DNA of 21,447 bases from Coprinopsis marcescibilis (GCA_004369085.1 ML210384.1:1-21447); one strand, 5' to 3'; shown: positions 1 to 9,927, counted from the first letter of the stretch. Numbers and translations: made by a program. The notes: a model not told the origin generated them from the sequence alone.

Positions 1-1204
1 TCAAGTTTATATAATTTTTTTGAAAAGAAATGGTGTCCGAACCAGGTGCCCAATTTGGAAGGTTGTCACGCTTGCCGAAAGCCGGTGGGCGGAATTCAAA
101 ATCTGTGATCGCGTTTGTTGAGTGAGAGCCTGAGAACCGCGCAGACTTGTCGCGACTCGCGTCTTCGATCTTGCACTTGTCTCTAATATCTAATTCGCTC
201 TGACGGCACGCCCACTGCGCGCCCACTGCCCATGAGTTTGCCGAGTGATGTGCATCAGCTGAAATTGAAATGTGTCACGGTCACATTGTGACATGCGCGA
301 ACTTGTGGGAATGCGCGAACCTCTGGTGAATGATAGTAGTCTTAAGTCTTGGCCCTTGATCATGCTATGTACCGAAACTGACGGAAGATTGTACAGTCTC
401 TGCTTTTAATTTTGTTTGTCTCCTTGTCTGCGGCAGTTGGGGTCGGGTTGTTTTGAGTCTTGGTATATACATTGTCCTCCGCCTTTTGTGACTTATATCT
501 TTACGAAAGTTATGAGTAGCGAAAGGTTTAAGGAAATCAATTGTCATTGCGGTCGCTTTCAGATTGAGAAACTGATTTTATACTATCAAAACAAAGGAGC
601 TAAATGCGATACAGTGTAAGTGTAAGGCTTTAAATCGATTTCCGGCGGGAACTGTGCATTGTCTTCCGGGTACCTTCCGCACACCTGGTTTACTTCACCG
701 TCACTACCCTAGACTTCAGAAACAGAACTTTTTGGGTATTAAACAAGAGAGCGAAGTATGCTAGGTTGATGCTAAATAGTACGTGTAGAGAAAATCCGGA
801 TGCATGCGTCCATGTACATATGATAAATGGTATCTGGTGGGGTTTGGTATGTGAGTCCGTGTGCTTGTGAATTACGTGTGGGCTTAGGTATGTAAAGTTT
901 TGGAGTGGGATGTGCGGATAGACGGGAACGGAGGAGCGGAAGGGTAAATACTACATACGAGGTATATAAGGTGAGATGAGATGCATAACGTAAACGTGAG
1001 GTGAAAAGAAAAGCTTTTTCAGTGTAAGGGAAAAGGTAGAATTGGTACAAGGATGTGATATGGTATGATATGGTGAGAGATTGAATGAGATGGAATGCGA
1101 GGTTGCGGTATATGTGGAATGCAGGTATGAGGGCGAGAATGAAAAATGAAGCGTGAAGCATGTTGTAAGGAAAGCATTTAAGGAGAGAAAGAGATCAAGA
1201 AGGG
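1..1204. other. Intergenic, no gene seen
   Basis: I see no convincing gene; the short open frames have no family signature. Near 293-330 there is an imperfect tandem pair of about 19 bp beginning ATGCGCGAAC. From about 770 to 1200 the plus strand is strongly purine-rich (G/A), so the minus strand is pyrimidine-rich. This part could be 3' flank of the minus-strand gene that ends at 1259. Confidence 0.6.
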
Positions 1205-1224
1205 ACGACATGCCAGCATGTCGT
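1205..1224. repeat. Perfect 9-bp-arm hairpin downstream of gene 1
   Basis: ACGACATGC (1205-1213), a 2-nt centre, then GCATGTCGT (1216-1224): a perfect inverted repeat 35-54 nt past the stop codon of the minus-strand gene at 1259. Its place fits an RNA hairpin in the 3' UTR, but no role can be shown from sequence alone. Confidence 0.6.
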
Positions 1225-1258
1225 GGAGAGTTCTGCTCCTGCACTGTTCCGGTACCGT

Positions 1259-3727
1259 TTACCCCGTCTTCCGCCTTTGTGACCCACTTTCGATTGGGAT
1301 CCACTCGATGAACCCCTCGTACGGCTTCTCGGGCTGCCTACCCATCCTCGGCAGACTCTCTGGCAGCTCAGGACGTGAAACCCATTGGGCGTATGTACCG
1401 TGCTCGTTCAGGTAGCCGGCTTTGTACGCGGGACCGGAAGCGGAAGTGGAGGGCGGAGACTTGCTCTTCCGCTTGCTGTCCTTTTTCTTGTTCCGACTGT
1501 CCCTGCCGCCACTTTGAGCGTGATCGTGATCGTCGTGCTCGCTGTCGCTGCTCGGGGTGGGAGATTGGGAAGGAGGGGGAGGGTAGTGAGCGAGGTCGGG
1601 TGGGAATGCCAAGGGTTGGGGTGCGTAGACTATGTAGCCGGTTGGGGTGAGGTAGTCGCCGCGGCTGTTCCAGAAACCCTTGCGCATTGTGCCGGGGGGT
1701 GCGACGACTGGGTGTACGGGTGCGACCGTGGGTCTGGGGGTGGGTGCAGGTTGGGGTTGCGGTGGTTGTTGGTGGTAGGACGTGTGGCTGGAGCCGTAGG
1801 TTGCGCTGCTGTTGGTAGCGGGGAAGGCTGGGTTGTTGGTGTGACTGTAGCTCGTGTTGCTCGAGCCGTAGGGATAAGAAGCGTTGGAGGCGGAAGAGTG
1901 AGGCTTGGGAGGAGAGGAGTTTGTGGTTGGCTTTGGGGGTGAGCTGGATGAGCCGGACGGAGGGGTTGGATATGCATGGTAGTTTACTACGCCACTGGAC
2001 AGCGGAGGAAGCGAATTTGTAGAGGTTTGTTGTGGGTAGGTGCTGACTTGGTGGTGGTCCGTGCTGGTGATTGCTGCGGCAGAGTTGCGTCTGGAAGAGG
2101 AGCGGCTGGGCGTGGAAGCATTGTTGTTGCTGTTGTTGCTGCCAGTGCTACTGTTGAGATTGAAGCTGGAAGAGTAGAGAGATCCGCTGTTGGGGGGCGT
2201 GTTGTAGTAGCTGTTGGACCAGCTTTGGGAAGCGGCGATTCCTGGTCGGGTGGGTGTGCTGGTGGAAGGAGAGAAGGAGGTTGGGTAAGAGCCGGTGGTG
2301 TTTGGTGGAGGTGACTTTGTGGGGTAGGATGCTGGTGCGCTGGAGGGAGGTGGAGGAAGGGATGAGCTGATAGAGTTTGTGGCGGTTGAGGAAGGTGCTG
2401 GAGAGCGCGAGTAGCTGGTTGCACCGACAAGAGGGTAGGTTGCGTGGTGCTGAGGAGGCGGCGCTGCATGAGGAGGTGGAGAGCGGGCATAATTGAGAGG
2501 AGGGTAAGTGCTTCTTGTTGGAGGTGTCTGTGGTTTCTGGGTGTCGAGGACGGGTGAGGGTTGTTGGGAAGTTGGTCGAGAATTGGAGGGAGAGCTGTAG
2601 CGGACTGGATTGTTGGGAGATGCGCGGGATGGCGTGCCGTTGTTGTTTGTGAGAGAAGCAGCGTAGGCAGAGGCAGTTGAGACGTTTGGCATCGTCGCTG
2701 TCCGTGGAACTGATTGGTTCGGCCCTTCATGGATCGTAGTCAATGTTGCATGTCGAGCAATCGAGTTGTGGTGCTTTTCTGCAAGGGTTCGAGCACTCGT
2801 CGCTGGTTTCGGCGTCCCTGCAATCATCAGAGGGCTCAGGATGGACATCGGCTCGTCCGACAGCGTAGAGACACCGCTGATCGAGGCCGATGAGGATGAA
2901 CCATCGGATATCTGCGAACTAGATGAACTCTGGCGAGAATATGAACCAGGTCGATTGCTCGATGGTGTCGGCGTCGAGGACATGCCCATCTGGTTCATGC
3001 GAGAGGTCAGCGTCTCATCGATGGGCACTGATGACGCTCGACGCTGGTAGAAATCAGGCGTCCGGACGATGCCCGGACTGAAAGTAGGTTTGAGTTCTAG
3101 CTTTGTCGTAAAGGACTCGGCTGCTGCTACTGCTCTACCTCGAGCTTTGTAGTTGGCTGGCGGCTCGTCTTCGTCTGTATCGCCGTCCTCGCCCCCGCTG
3201 TCTCCTCCGCTATCGGTGCCCTCTTCCTCCTCGAGGGGCTTTGTCTGCCAGATCCAGGGTGTGTTCTCTGGGGGAGCGTCGTTGTAGAGACTCTTGGATG
3301 CGTCCATGTTTATCAGTCCGAGGCCTTGGCTAGGCATTGCGAGGTACTCTGCACTTGGAGGCTTTGCAACGCGTTTGTATGGATTCACCACTTGTTGTTG
3401 TTGTTGCTGAGGCTGCTGCTGCTGCGGTTGCTGGCCCTGCGGTTGGTGAGGACGAGGCTGCTGCCACATCTGCGAGGCCATCCATGGAACTTGAGAGCTT
3501 GTCAACTTGTATCGATAGTTGTAAAAAGTCAAAGGCATACCAACAGGGCGAGCAGCTGGGATGTATGCCTGCTGCATGCCTGGATTGTAATGCGGATTTG
3601 CTTGCCAATAGCCTGCCTGCCATTGGGTTGGGTTTATTGACTGAGTTAGGTGGGTAGGTATAGGTGGTGGATGGCCATTGAAAGGCTGTGGCGGAGGCCC
3701 GTTGCTGCTCCTCGATTGTGTCTGCAT
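1259..3727 (-). CDS. Pro/Ser/Gln-rich uncharacterised basidiomycete protein (822 aa)
   Basis: Intronless open frame of unknown function. The frame extends upstream to 3814, but I choose the ATG at 3727 because a TATA-like box (3773-3783) lies inside the extra codons and the paralogue at 7809 has an ATG at the same place. Layout: short N-terminus with a GYWQANPHYNPG motif; Gln-rich tract at residues 95-112; conserved core from about 115 (NPYKRVAKPPSA, SQGLGLINMD, NDAPPENTPWIWQTKPLEEE, then an acidic run and ANYKARGRAVAAAESF); a long Ser/Pro/Asn-rich linker; a C-terminal domain of about 144 residues starting near 679 (MRKGFWNSRGDYLTPTGYIV ... GYLNEHGTYAQW ... RPELPESLPRMGR) with a Lys-rich, NLS-like insert near 746-757. 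I recall the GFWNxRGD...GYIVYAP pattern from uncharacterised Agaricomycete proteins. No enzyme motif, signal peptide or membrane segment is visible. The low-complexity linker suggests a scaffold or regulator, which is inference. Confidence 0.85.
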   Translation of the reverse strand: MQTQSRSSNGPPPQPFNGHPPPIPTHLTQSINPTQWQAGYWQANPHYNPGMQQAYIPAARPVGMPLTFYNYRYKLTSSQVPWMASQMWQQPRPHQPQGQQPQQQQPQQQQQQVVNPYKRVAKPPSAEYLAMPSQGLGLINMDASKSLYNDAPPENTPWIWQTKPLEEEEGTDSGGDSGGEDGDTDEDEPPANYKARGRAVAAAESFTTKLELKPTFSPGIVRTPDFYQRRASSVPIDETLTSRMNQMGMSSTPTPSSNRPGSYSRQSSSSSQISDGSSSSASISGVSTLSDEPMSILSPLMIAGTPKPATSARTLAEKHHNSIARHATLTTIHEGPNQSVPRTATMPNVSTASAYAASLTNNNGTPSRASPNNPVRYSSPSNSRPTSQQPSPVLDTQKPQTPPTRSTYPPLNYARSPPPHAAPPPQHHATYPLVGATSYSRSPAPSSTATNSISSSLPPPPSSAPASYPTKSPPPNTTGSYPTSFSPSTSTPTRPGIAASQSWSNSYYNTPPNSGSLYSSSFNLNSSTGSNNSNNNASTPSRSSSRRNSAAAITSTDHHQVSTYPQQTSTNSLPPLSSGVVNYHAYPTPPSGSSSSPPKPTTNSSPPKPHSSASNASYPYGSSNTSYSHTNNPAFPATNSSATYGSSHTSYHQQPPQPQPAPTPRPTVAPVHPVVAPPGTMRKGFWNSRGDYLTPTGYIVYAPQPLAFPPDLAHYPPPPSQSPTPSSDSEHDDHDHAQSGGRDSRNKKKDSKRKSKSPPSTSASGPAYKAGYLNEHGTYAQWVSRPELPESLPRMGRQPEKPYEGFIEWIPIESGSQRRKTG

Positions 3728-3772
3728 CGTGCAAAGGGGAACGTTCAATGGCGCACACTGACCAACAAATCC

Positions 3773-3783
3773 CATATATAATG
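3773..3783 (-). promoter_or_regulatory. TATA box of gene 1
   Basis: The minus strand reads CATTATATATG about 46-56 nt upstream of the chosen ATG at 3727. The equivalent place in front of the paralogue reads TAGTATACTTTGG, which is no longer a good TATA box. Confidence 0.55.
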
Positions 3784-4799
3784 CCCTGTGCACAGCCACA
3801 CTAATGAACAACAAAAACTAGACTTTTGGATAATAAGAATGGGTCTCTCTGGAGACCCTTGTCAAACTATAGAACAATCTGTCGTTGCGAGGTTCAAGAA
3901 GAGACAAGTATCCGAATTGCGAGTACTTATACATCCAGCATCTTGACGTCACGATACGTCGGTATGAGTCATTCGAGGAGTCCAAATTATAGGGCACCGG
4001 GATCGTGAATGGGGTCGGAAAGTTGGGGAGCCGGGTCCGGGAGACTACCATCTCCTGCGTCTCTATAATCCCTGATAAATCAATTTTTGTTTTTTTCATC
4101 GCCTTGCAACAGGCAGGCAACATCGTGGTCGAGGTCGAGGTCCATGAGAATCCTTACTACACTCGGTTCGTTGACCCACCTTCTCAACACCGTTTTGACG
4201 ACAACTCGTAAAGGCACAAGCTACACAGGTCAAGATGCGCAGGATACTATCATTCATCAGTAGTCGGTTTTCCTCAGAGGTCTGTAATTCCCGCTAAAAT
4301 TAGTCTTGGCATATTCTTGGCACTGCATTTTCTCCCTCTGAGAGTGGACACGACCTGATGATGATTCCGCTTGAGTTTCGCCGGGGTTGTGGTTGTAGTA
4401 GGCCGTCTTCCCCAACGGCCTAAGTTCACCGCCGCACACCGACACACTGACTTTTCACTGGGGATTAAGTGGCATGACCTCCGTAAAGGTGTCCTTTTCT
4501 GGGAAGCTGAAGGTTGCCTCGAAGGCAAACCAGCTTACCAAATGATCTGACTGACCAATATCTGGCAAGGAAACCACATTTGAACTTTGTTAGCCCGTGG
4601 GAGCTCGTGGTTTAATTTTCTGAGTCTCAGGAGTAGGGGAAGAGGGCAATTACAGACCAGTGATAAATAACCAACTAAGTACTGATAGTACCATTGGGAT
4701 ATGGTGTTGAGAACGATTGAGAAGTTAGATCTTAGATCTGGTTACATAGAACTGAACGCCGAGGTTTTGATTTCACATCAAATTGACACATCAATGCGT
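3784..4799. other. Upstream region of gene 1; no confident gene
   Basis: About 1 kb without a gene I can support. There is a CRE-like site at 3944-3951. On the minus strand, 4589 to 4455 is an open stretch of 45 codons (LPDIGQSDHLVSWFAFEATF, later ending MPLNPQ-stop) that reads like protein but has no start codon or clear splice acceptor. It contains a GTAAGC that could be a donor. It may be an exon remnant of an unrecognised gene. Confidence 0.45.
3944..3951. promoter_or_regulatory. CRE-like palindrome TGACGTCA
   Basis: An exact 8-bp TGACGTCA, the consensus site of ATF/CREB-type bZIP factors, lies about 217 bp upstream of the ATG of gene 1. The palindrome could also serve divergent transcription. 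I saw no equivalent in the matching upstream part of the paralogue (7810-8100). Confidence 0.45.
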
Positions 4800-4841
4800 C
4801 ATGCATTTGACGTTCTTAGTCATGCATTTAACGTTCTTAGT
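4800..4841. repeat. Two tandem 21-bp repeats
   Basis: CATGCATTTGACGTTCTTAGT at 4800-4820 is followed directly by a copy at 4821-4841 with one change (G to A). A T run and an 11-bp A run follow (about 4843-4866). This lies downstream of the decayed leader gene on the minus strand. Confidence 0.8.
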
Positions 4842-4977
4842 GCTTTTTTTCCATCAAAAAAAAAAAGAAAAGATTAGATCTAGAGGGCAATGCAAAGGCG
4901 GGGAGTTTCTTTCGAGAGGCGATGTGTAAGTTCAATCAAGGTGGGGAATGAGCTTAATGTGCTTGGCTGAAACTTAC

Positions 4978-5222
4978 AATTTGTGTTTGGTCAATTTGGA
5001 GTAGGGTTATGTTGTAGACGTTTTGGATTGTGACGTTGCCTTGCGATTGCACAAAGTGACCTCCGTTAATTGTGAACTGGTGGGCGGAGTGGAACATCTC
5101 TGGAGGACTTGGTGGTGCAGGTGGAGGACTCTCTGAGTCTGGATTGCTGTTGAGAAAGTTGCCTGGTCGCAGAGAAGACTAGAGAACTTACCTTGCGAAT
5201 CATCGTCCAACCAGCGCGGCAT
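4978..5222 (-). pseudogene. Decayed 5' fragment of an NLR-type leader gene (copy A)
   Basis: Exon 1 is 5222-5192 (MPRWLDDDSQ plus one base) before GTAAGT. Exon 2 contains MFHSAHQFTINGGHFVQSQG, followed by NVTIQNVYN, and ends at 4978 before GTAAGT in phase 0. The F-x-x-A-x-x-F-x-I-x-G-G-x-F-x-x-x-x-G-N pattern is one I know from N-termini of Agaricomycete NACHT/NLR-like proteins. Two defects are visible. The best acceptor (exon starting at 5146, 45-nt intron) puts exon 2 out of frame, while the in-frame acceptor (exon starting at 5162) leaves only a 29-nt intron. After exon 2, the only good downstream acceptor (CCTCTAG near 4880) leads to a stop after one codon. No NTPase domain follows. I read it as a pseudogene; expression from the internal ATG at 5097 cannot be excluded. 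Confidence 0.5.
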
Positions 5223-5818
5223 GGTCCGTCTTAAATCAAACTGTCACCGGGTAGTGAGGGAATAAATGCAGAAATTTGCAGATTTAGTATCCGAGTGGGC
5301 TGGATGTGGCAGAACGGCAAGAGGAGAAATAACCTCCGCAAGAAGATGCCACGTATTGGCCACGGGCGCTAAAGGGTTTCCCAAAGCGTGAGTGCTGTTG
5401 AATGTGCTGTTTCTTGTACGTACACCTTTCGAGAAGCCGGCTGACAGTAATCACATCATGTAGGAGGAGTGGCATTAGTTACAGTAGAGCGTGTGTGCGA
5501 TAATACGAACCTCGGAGAGATAGCTCGTTAGAACCGGAGTAGTTGCTGAGCTGGCGCACGGGGTTTCTTTGTCCCGTCAAGATGGGCCATATATAGCCCG
5601 AGCCTTTATTATACCCTTCGTCGCATTCGAGCTAGGTCTTGCCCATAAGAGTAACGACGTCTCGAGCGTCTGGATTTGCTGTGCTGTGGCCAACTGGTGG
5701 GCCTGGTAGCTAGGCCTTGGTACGGCGGCAGAGGTGGAGTCTACCGATCTTTCCTACACTCTCAATGCTCGATCACCTCCCACTGGTCTTACAACTCAAT
5801 CAAGGTATACATTTGAAG
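5223..5818. other. Intergenic; decayed block shared with 8393-8426
   Basis: No gene seen. A block at 5338-5373 (GCAAGAAGAT ... ACGGGCGCTAAA) and the following 70 or so bases resemble 8393-8490, which suggests that the duplication of the neighbouring gene also took upstream DNA. The part next to 5819 is the 3' flank of the pseudogene. Confidence 0.5.
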
Positions 5819-7809
5819 CTACGGCGAGAGGTACAAGGTTGGTGTGAACCCTGAGGATTCGGAGAAAACAAGGCTGCTCTGATAGCTCATGACGGAACCG
5901 GGTCGCATCGTAGAGGCACTGGTAAACGATGCTTCGGAGGGTGGCCTCGGAATTTGAGAGCGAAGGTTTGCAGAACCTGCTTCAAATAACGGGCGAGGTG
6001 TGGACTGAGGTGGCTGCTCGACTGTGTGCAGTAACGTACTTGCCAAAACATTGCGCTGAGTGGCCGTGGATGCCCCGTCGGGCATGTAGGCCTGAGGATT
6101 CTCCCATGTTAGCCAAGAGCGATGCTCCCTCGTTGGCGCTGATTGCTGATTGTCAAGGACGGTCAAGGGCTGCTGAGATGTTGGTCGAGAACTGGAGGCT
6201 GAGCTGTAGTGGACTGGATTGTGAGTGCTGGGAGATGCGGGGGACGATGTGGCGTTGTTATCTGTGAGACTGGAGCCATACGTTGCGCTGCTGTTGGTGG
6301 CGGGGTAGACTGGGCTGTTGGTGTGAGCGTAGCTCGTGCTGCTCGAGCCGTAGAGATAGGAAGCGCTGGAGGCGGAAGAGTGAGGTTTGGGAGGAGAGGC
6401 GTTTGTGGTTGGCTTTGGGAGTGAGCTGGATGAGCCGGACGGAGGGGTTGGATAGGCGCGGTAGTTTACTACGCCACTGGACAGTGGAGGAAGCGAGTTG
6501 GTAGAGACTTGCTGTGGGTAGGTGCTGGCTTGGTGGTGATCCGTGCTGGTAATTGGCTTTGGGGGTGAGCTGGATGAGCCGGACGGGGGGGTTGGATAGG
6601 CGCGGTAATAGTTTACTACGCCACTAGTCAGTGGAGGAAGCGAGTTTGTAGAGGTTTGCTCTGGGTAGGTGCTGACTTGGTGGTGGTCCGTATTGTTGGG
6701 AGATGCGCGGGATGGCGTGCCGTTGTTGTTTGTGAGAGAAGCAGCGTAGGCAGAGGCAGCGGAGACGTTTGGCATCGTCACTGTCCGTGGAACTGATTGC
6801 TTTGGCCATTCATGGATCGGAACCAATGTCGCATATCGAGAACCCGAGTTGTGGTGCTTTTCTGCAAGAGTTCGAGCACTCGTCGCTGGCTTCGGCGTCC
6901 CTGCAATCATCAGGGGGCTCAGGAGAGACATTTGGTCGTATGACAGCGTAGAGACACCGCTGATCGAGGCCGATAAGGATCCATCGGATATCTGCGAACT
7001 AGACGAACTCTGGCGAGAATATGAACCAGGTCGATTGCTCGATGGTGTCGGCGTCGAGGACATGCCCATCTGGTTCATGCGAGAGGTCAGCGTCTCATCG
7101 ATGGGCACTGATGACGCTCGACGCTGGTAGAAATCAGGCGTTCGGACGATGCTCGGATTGAAAGTAGGTTTGAGTTCTAGCTTTGTCGTAAAGGACTCGG
7201 CTGCTGCTACTGCTCTACCTCGAGCTTTGTAGTTGGCTGGCGGCTCGTCTTCGTCTGTATCGCCGTCCTCGTCCCCGCTGTCTCCTCTGCCATCGGTGCC
7301 CTCTTCTTCTTCGAGGGGCTTTGTCTGCCAGATCCAGGGTGTGTTGTTCTCTGGGGGAGCGTCGTTGTAGAGACTCTTGGATTCGTCCATGTCTATCAGT
7401 CCGAGGCCTTGGCTAGGCATTGCGAGGTACCCCAAGTCTGCACTTGGAGGCTTTACAACGCGTTTGTAAGGGTGCATGAAATCAAGCCGTTCAACTATAT
7501 GCTGCTGATGCAGTGGTTGGCCCTGTTGGTGGTGCTGAGACTGCTGCCACACCTGCGCAGGCACCCATTGAGCTTGATGTTCTGTCAGCTTGCATCAATA
7601 GATGCAAAAGTCGAGGACATACTACCAGCAGGGGGAGCAGGTGGGATGTCTGACTGTACCCCTAGATTATAATGCGGATTTGCTCGCCAGTATCCTGATT
7701 GCCATTGAGCTGGGCTTACTGAGCGAGATAGGTGGGCTGGAATGGGCGGTGGATGACCGTTGTAGGGTACTGGCAAAGGACCGTTACCACTCCTCGATTG
7801 TGCGTACAT
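5819..7809 (-). pseudogene. Rearranged, frameshifted paralogue of the 1259-3727 gene
   Basis: Tandem copy in the same orientation. The N-terminal piece starts at the ATG at 7809 (MYAQSRSGNGPLPVPYNGHP) and stops at 7585. Compared with gene 1, one base is missing near 7600 (gene 1 GACTTTTTACAACTATC, here GACTTTTGCATCTATT), so the rest continues in another frame from about 7564 (MPAQVWQQSQHH). The core (NPYKRV-like to SSSSQISDGS) is nearly identical to gene 1. After SLTNNNGTPSRASPNN about 190 residues present in gene 1 are missing, a 42-48-residue module (TDHHQxSTYPxQxSTNSLPP...) occurs twice, and the SLTNNN module reappears near the C-terminus as LTDNNATSSPASP. The GFWNSRGD/YLNEHGTY C-terminal domain is absent, replaced by an unrelated tail ending TPTLYLSP. 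The promoter TATA box is damaged. A 581-codon frame from 7564 remains open, so a shortened protein is possible. Confidence 0.78.
6411..6692 (-). repeat. Tandem duplication of a 144-bp coding module in the paralogue
   Basis: 6411-6554 and 6555-6692 are near-identical direct copies (period 144 bp) encoding TDHHQxSTYP ... SGVVNYxRAYPTPPSGSSSS. Gene 1 has the module once. The second copy (by position) carries an extra 3-bp TAA/TTA, adding one Tyr without breaking the frame. Confidence 0.8.
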
Positions 7810-8722
7810 CGTGCAAAGTGGAATTTGGAGAACCGCCCATAAACTGACCAAAGTATACTAGGTCCAATCGGTATGCACAGCCCCATACTGATGCCAGAAA
7901 AGAACAACAAAACTGTACAGCAGACTTGAAGCGCCCTGTCAAGGTGAAACCCGTTTGTTGATATGGAGTAGATACCGTAAGTTTACAATCGCATCATGGA
8001 AATCAAAGGTAATCGATATGTTACGTTTGAAAGTCAAGATTGCGCAAGCCCAGGTTCAGCTAGGTACTGGAACGATGGACCTCGGGCCATTCACGTAAAC
8101 CTATAGCTGAGTGCCTGAGGTATGGTTTACATTAATCATATATAAACCAAAGTTTCTGACCCATTCGATGGACAACCCGACCCTCGCAATTGCTGTCCAG
8201 TACGCGAGTTGTGGGGAGAATAGTGCCATGACTCACCGGATGAAAAACCCCTGCCAGCCCTTCCAGCGAGCCAGATATCGATCCAAAAACCTGTCAGCCG
8301 CGAGTGCACATGCACATACCATTCCAATTTGCGTGCTTTGACCCCTTGATGGGTCCAAGGTGGCAGTTAGAGGACGGGAGATAATGTTTTCTGCAAGAAG
8401 ATAACTATATCGGTACGGGCGCTAAATCATAAGGAGGCCTCTGCCTCAGAATGTGCTTGTTCTCACTGCTGTTTTACGTATTCAACACTTTAGAGTTCAA
8501 CTACTAGCAACATCCATGTGTATTTCATGCGCAATTGTGTAGCTTCAAGTAAAAAATTCAAAGAGTGTAGATTCAACGAGTGACATGTGTACAATAATAA
8601 GAAGTAAAAACATCGGAGAGCTAGATGTTTGAAACGAGCAGGTTGGGCTCGTACCGGGTTTTGTTGTAAGCCCGCAAGAACACAGCTGCAAGGCCAGAGA
8701 GACAATGTGCACATCTCCGAGG
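7810..8722. other. Intergenic between the paralogue and the IR near leader gene B
   Basis: No gene I can support. A consensus TATATAAA (8139-8146, +) is followed 23 bp later by an ATG at 8169 opening a 57-codon frame to 8341 (MDNPTLAIAVQYASCG...) with no known signature. GCAAGAAGAT ... ACGGGCGCTAAA at 8393-8426 matches 5338-5373. Confidence 0.45.
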
Positions 8723-8869
8723 GAACGGCATGTGCGTTTATAATCACAGCAATGCAAGCTTAGTCGAGTGTGTGTATGTCAAGTGACTGCGTGTCGAATA
8801 TGGATGCTCTCCAAGACACGCTTCGAGGTCACAGGCACATTGCTGTGATTATAAACACACATGGCGTTC
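8723..8869. repeat. 147-bp element bounded by 32-bp inverted repeats
   Basis: 8723-8754 and 8838-8869 are inverted copies, 30 of 32 bases matching, separated by 83 bp. No target-site duplication is visible, so it is a MITE-like foldback or a cruciform-forming sequence. It lies 52 bp past the stop of leader gene B. The 13-mer TTGCTGTGATTAT within the arms recurs at 13666-13678, upstream of leader gene C. Confidence 0.8.
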
Positions 8870-8920
8870 CATCTATTCACTCGCGGAGTAGGAGATAAAT
8901 AATAAATAAGTTATGCAAGC

Positions 8921-9534
8921 CTATGGGCCCGAGAAGATGAAACTGGTGTCGTCTTGCCTGAGCAACCAGGGGACGGAATCGGAGGGCTCGTCCAGTATCT
9001 TCCTTGTTCGTCCAACAGGGCGAGCGAGAGATGTGTCATTGTGTCCAGATATTATGCCGCTGTGACCCGGGAACTACAAAAAAACCGAGGAGGATGACCG
9101 TATACGTCTAATAGTGGCTTAAGTGCGTGTACGTCGTGAGGATGTGATAGACGCCTCACCTTGGGGTCTATGTTGTGAATACTGATGTTTATTATGCTCT
9201 TGTTACTGCTATTTCCAGGAGACCGGTGGCCACTCTCAGCTTGTGAGATGCTTATCAGAGCGTAGTGGCTGTGGTTGTGGGTGATATTATTGGTAGTGTT
9301 CGAGCCGTCGATGTGGGTGTTGCCTTGTGTCTCGGTGAAGATGGATCCTGCGCCAATGGAGAATCGGTTTGCTGATTCGAACATGTTATTGGGCTTTGAG
9401 GCTTGAGGTGCGATTAAAGTCCACGCAACAAGATCAGGTTATTGAGACTCCCAGAAAGCGTCTCCATGCATACCTCTGGATCGTATCTGCCGGGAAGGCA
9501 GCACCCTACTCCTCGCAGCCCGTTGAAGGACCAT
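8921..9534 (-). CDS. Short leader-only protein of the NLR-associated type (copy B, 151 aa)
   Basis: Hand-built three-exon model. Exon 1 is 9534-9474, intron 1 is 72 nt (GTATGC...CTCAAG, TTTAAT branch-like motif), exon 2 is 9401-9160, intron 2 is 86 nt (GTGAGG...TTTTTTTGTAG), and exon 3 is 9073-8921 ending TAG. Phases agree at both junctions, giving 151 residues. Exon 1 is basic (MVLQRAARSRVLPSRQIRSR). Exon 2 holds the leader MFESANRFSIGAGSIFTETQ, then GNTHIDGSNTTNNITHNHSH, rich in Asn/His/Ser. Exon 3 is FPGHSGIISGHNDTSLARPV...SFIFSGP. Exon structure (phase-1 first junction, phase-0 second) matches copies A and C. In related proteins, as I recall them, the leader is followed by a NACHT or other P-loop NTPase; none follows here. 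It may be a truncated gene or a stand-alone small protein. Function unknown. Confidence 0.55.
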
Positions 9535-9927
9535 GATTCCCGCTGGGGTGATCGATGCTTAAGTGCGAAACGCTCCAGTTAAGAGTCGAATAAGGAGTAG
9601 ATGTCTCCTTGGACACACAGCCAGAACTACATCTCTTTGGTATAGTTATACAAAATGTGTGGGAATTCGGATAGTCGAAAAGGAAGTGCTGTTGGGGGGC
9701 ACGAGGCTTTCGTGTGCACCTGTAAAGCTCCACACAGGCATAGCTCTGGAAGCCGGTAGAAGCATCAAGAACTCGAAAGACCCCCGCATGACTTACGCAC
9801 GACAAAACGCCGGGATTCGAGTTTACGCCCGTCGCCAAGTGTTTCAAGACGGGCGCCTATCATATACATTGGCCTTGGCAGTTGGCGATTTCAATTCATG
9901 CTAATAAGTACACTCTACATGGGCTGA
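9535..9927. other. Intergenic between copy B and the hydrolase gene
   Basis: About 390 bp holding the promoter side of copy B and the 3' flank of the hydrolase gene (both minus strand). Two overlapping 113-codon open frames on opposite strands show no family signature. A palindromic GTATAACTATAC lies near 9640-9652. No clear TATA box is seen. Confidence 0.45.

Noticed and set aside
1385..2730. Long frames inside gene 1 on both strands (185, 112 and 247 codons)
   Set aside because: These are shadows of the GC- and Pro/Ser-rich coding sequence of gene 1; their composition is skewed and shows no family pattern.
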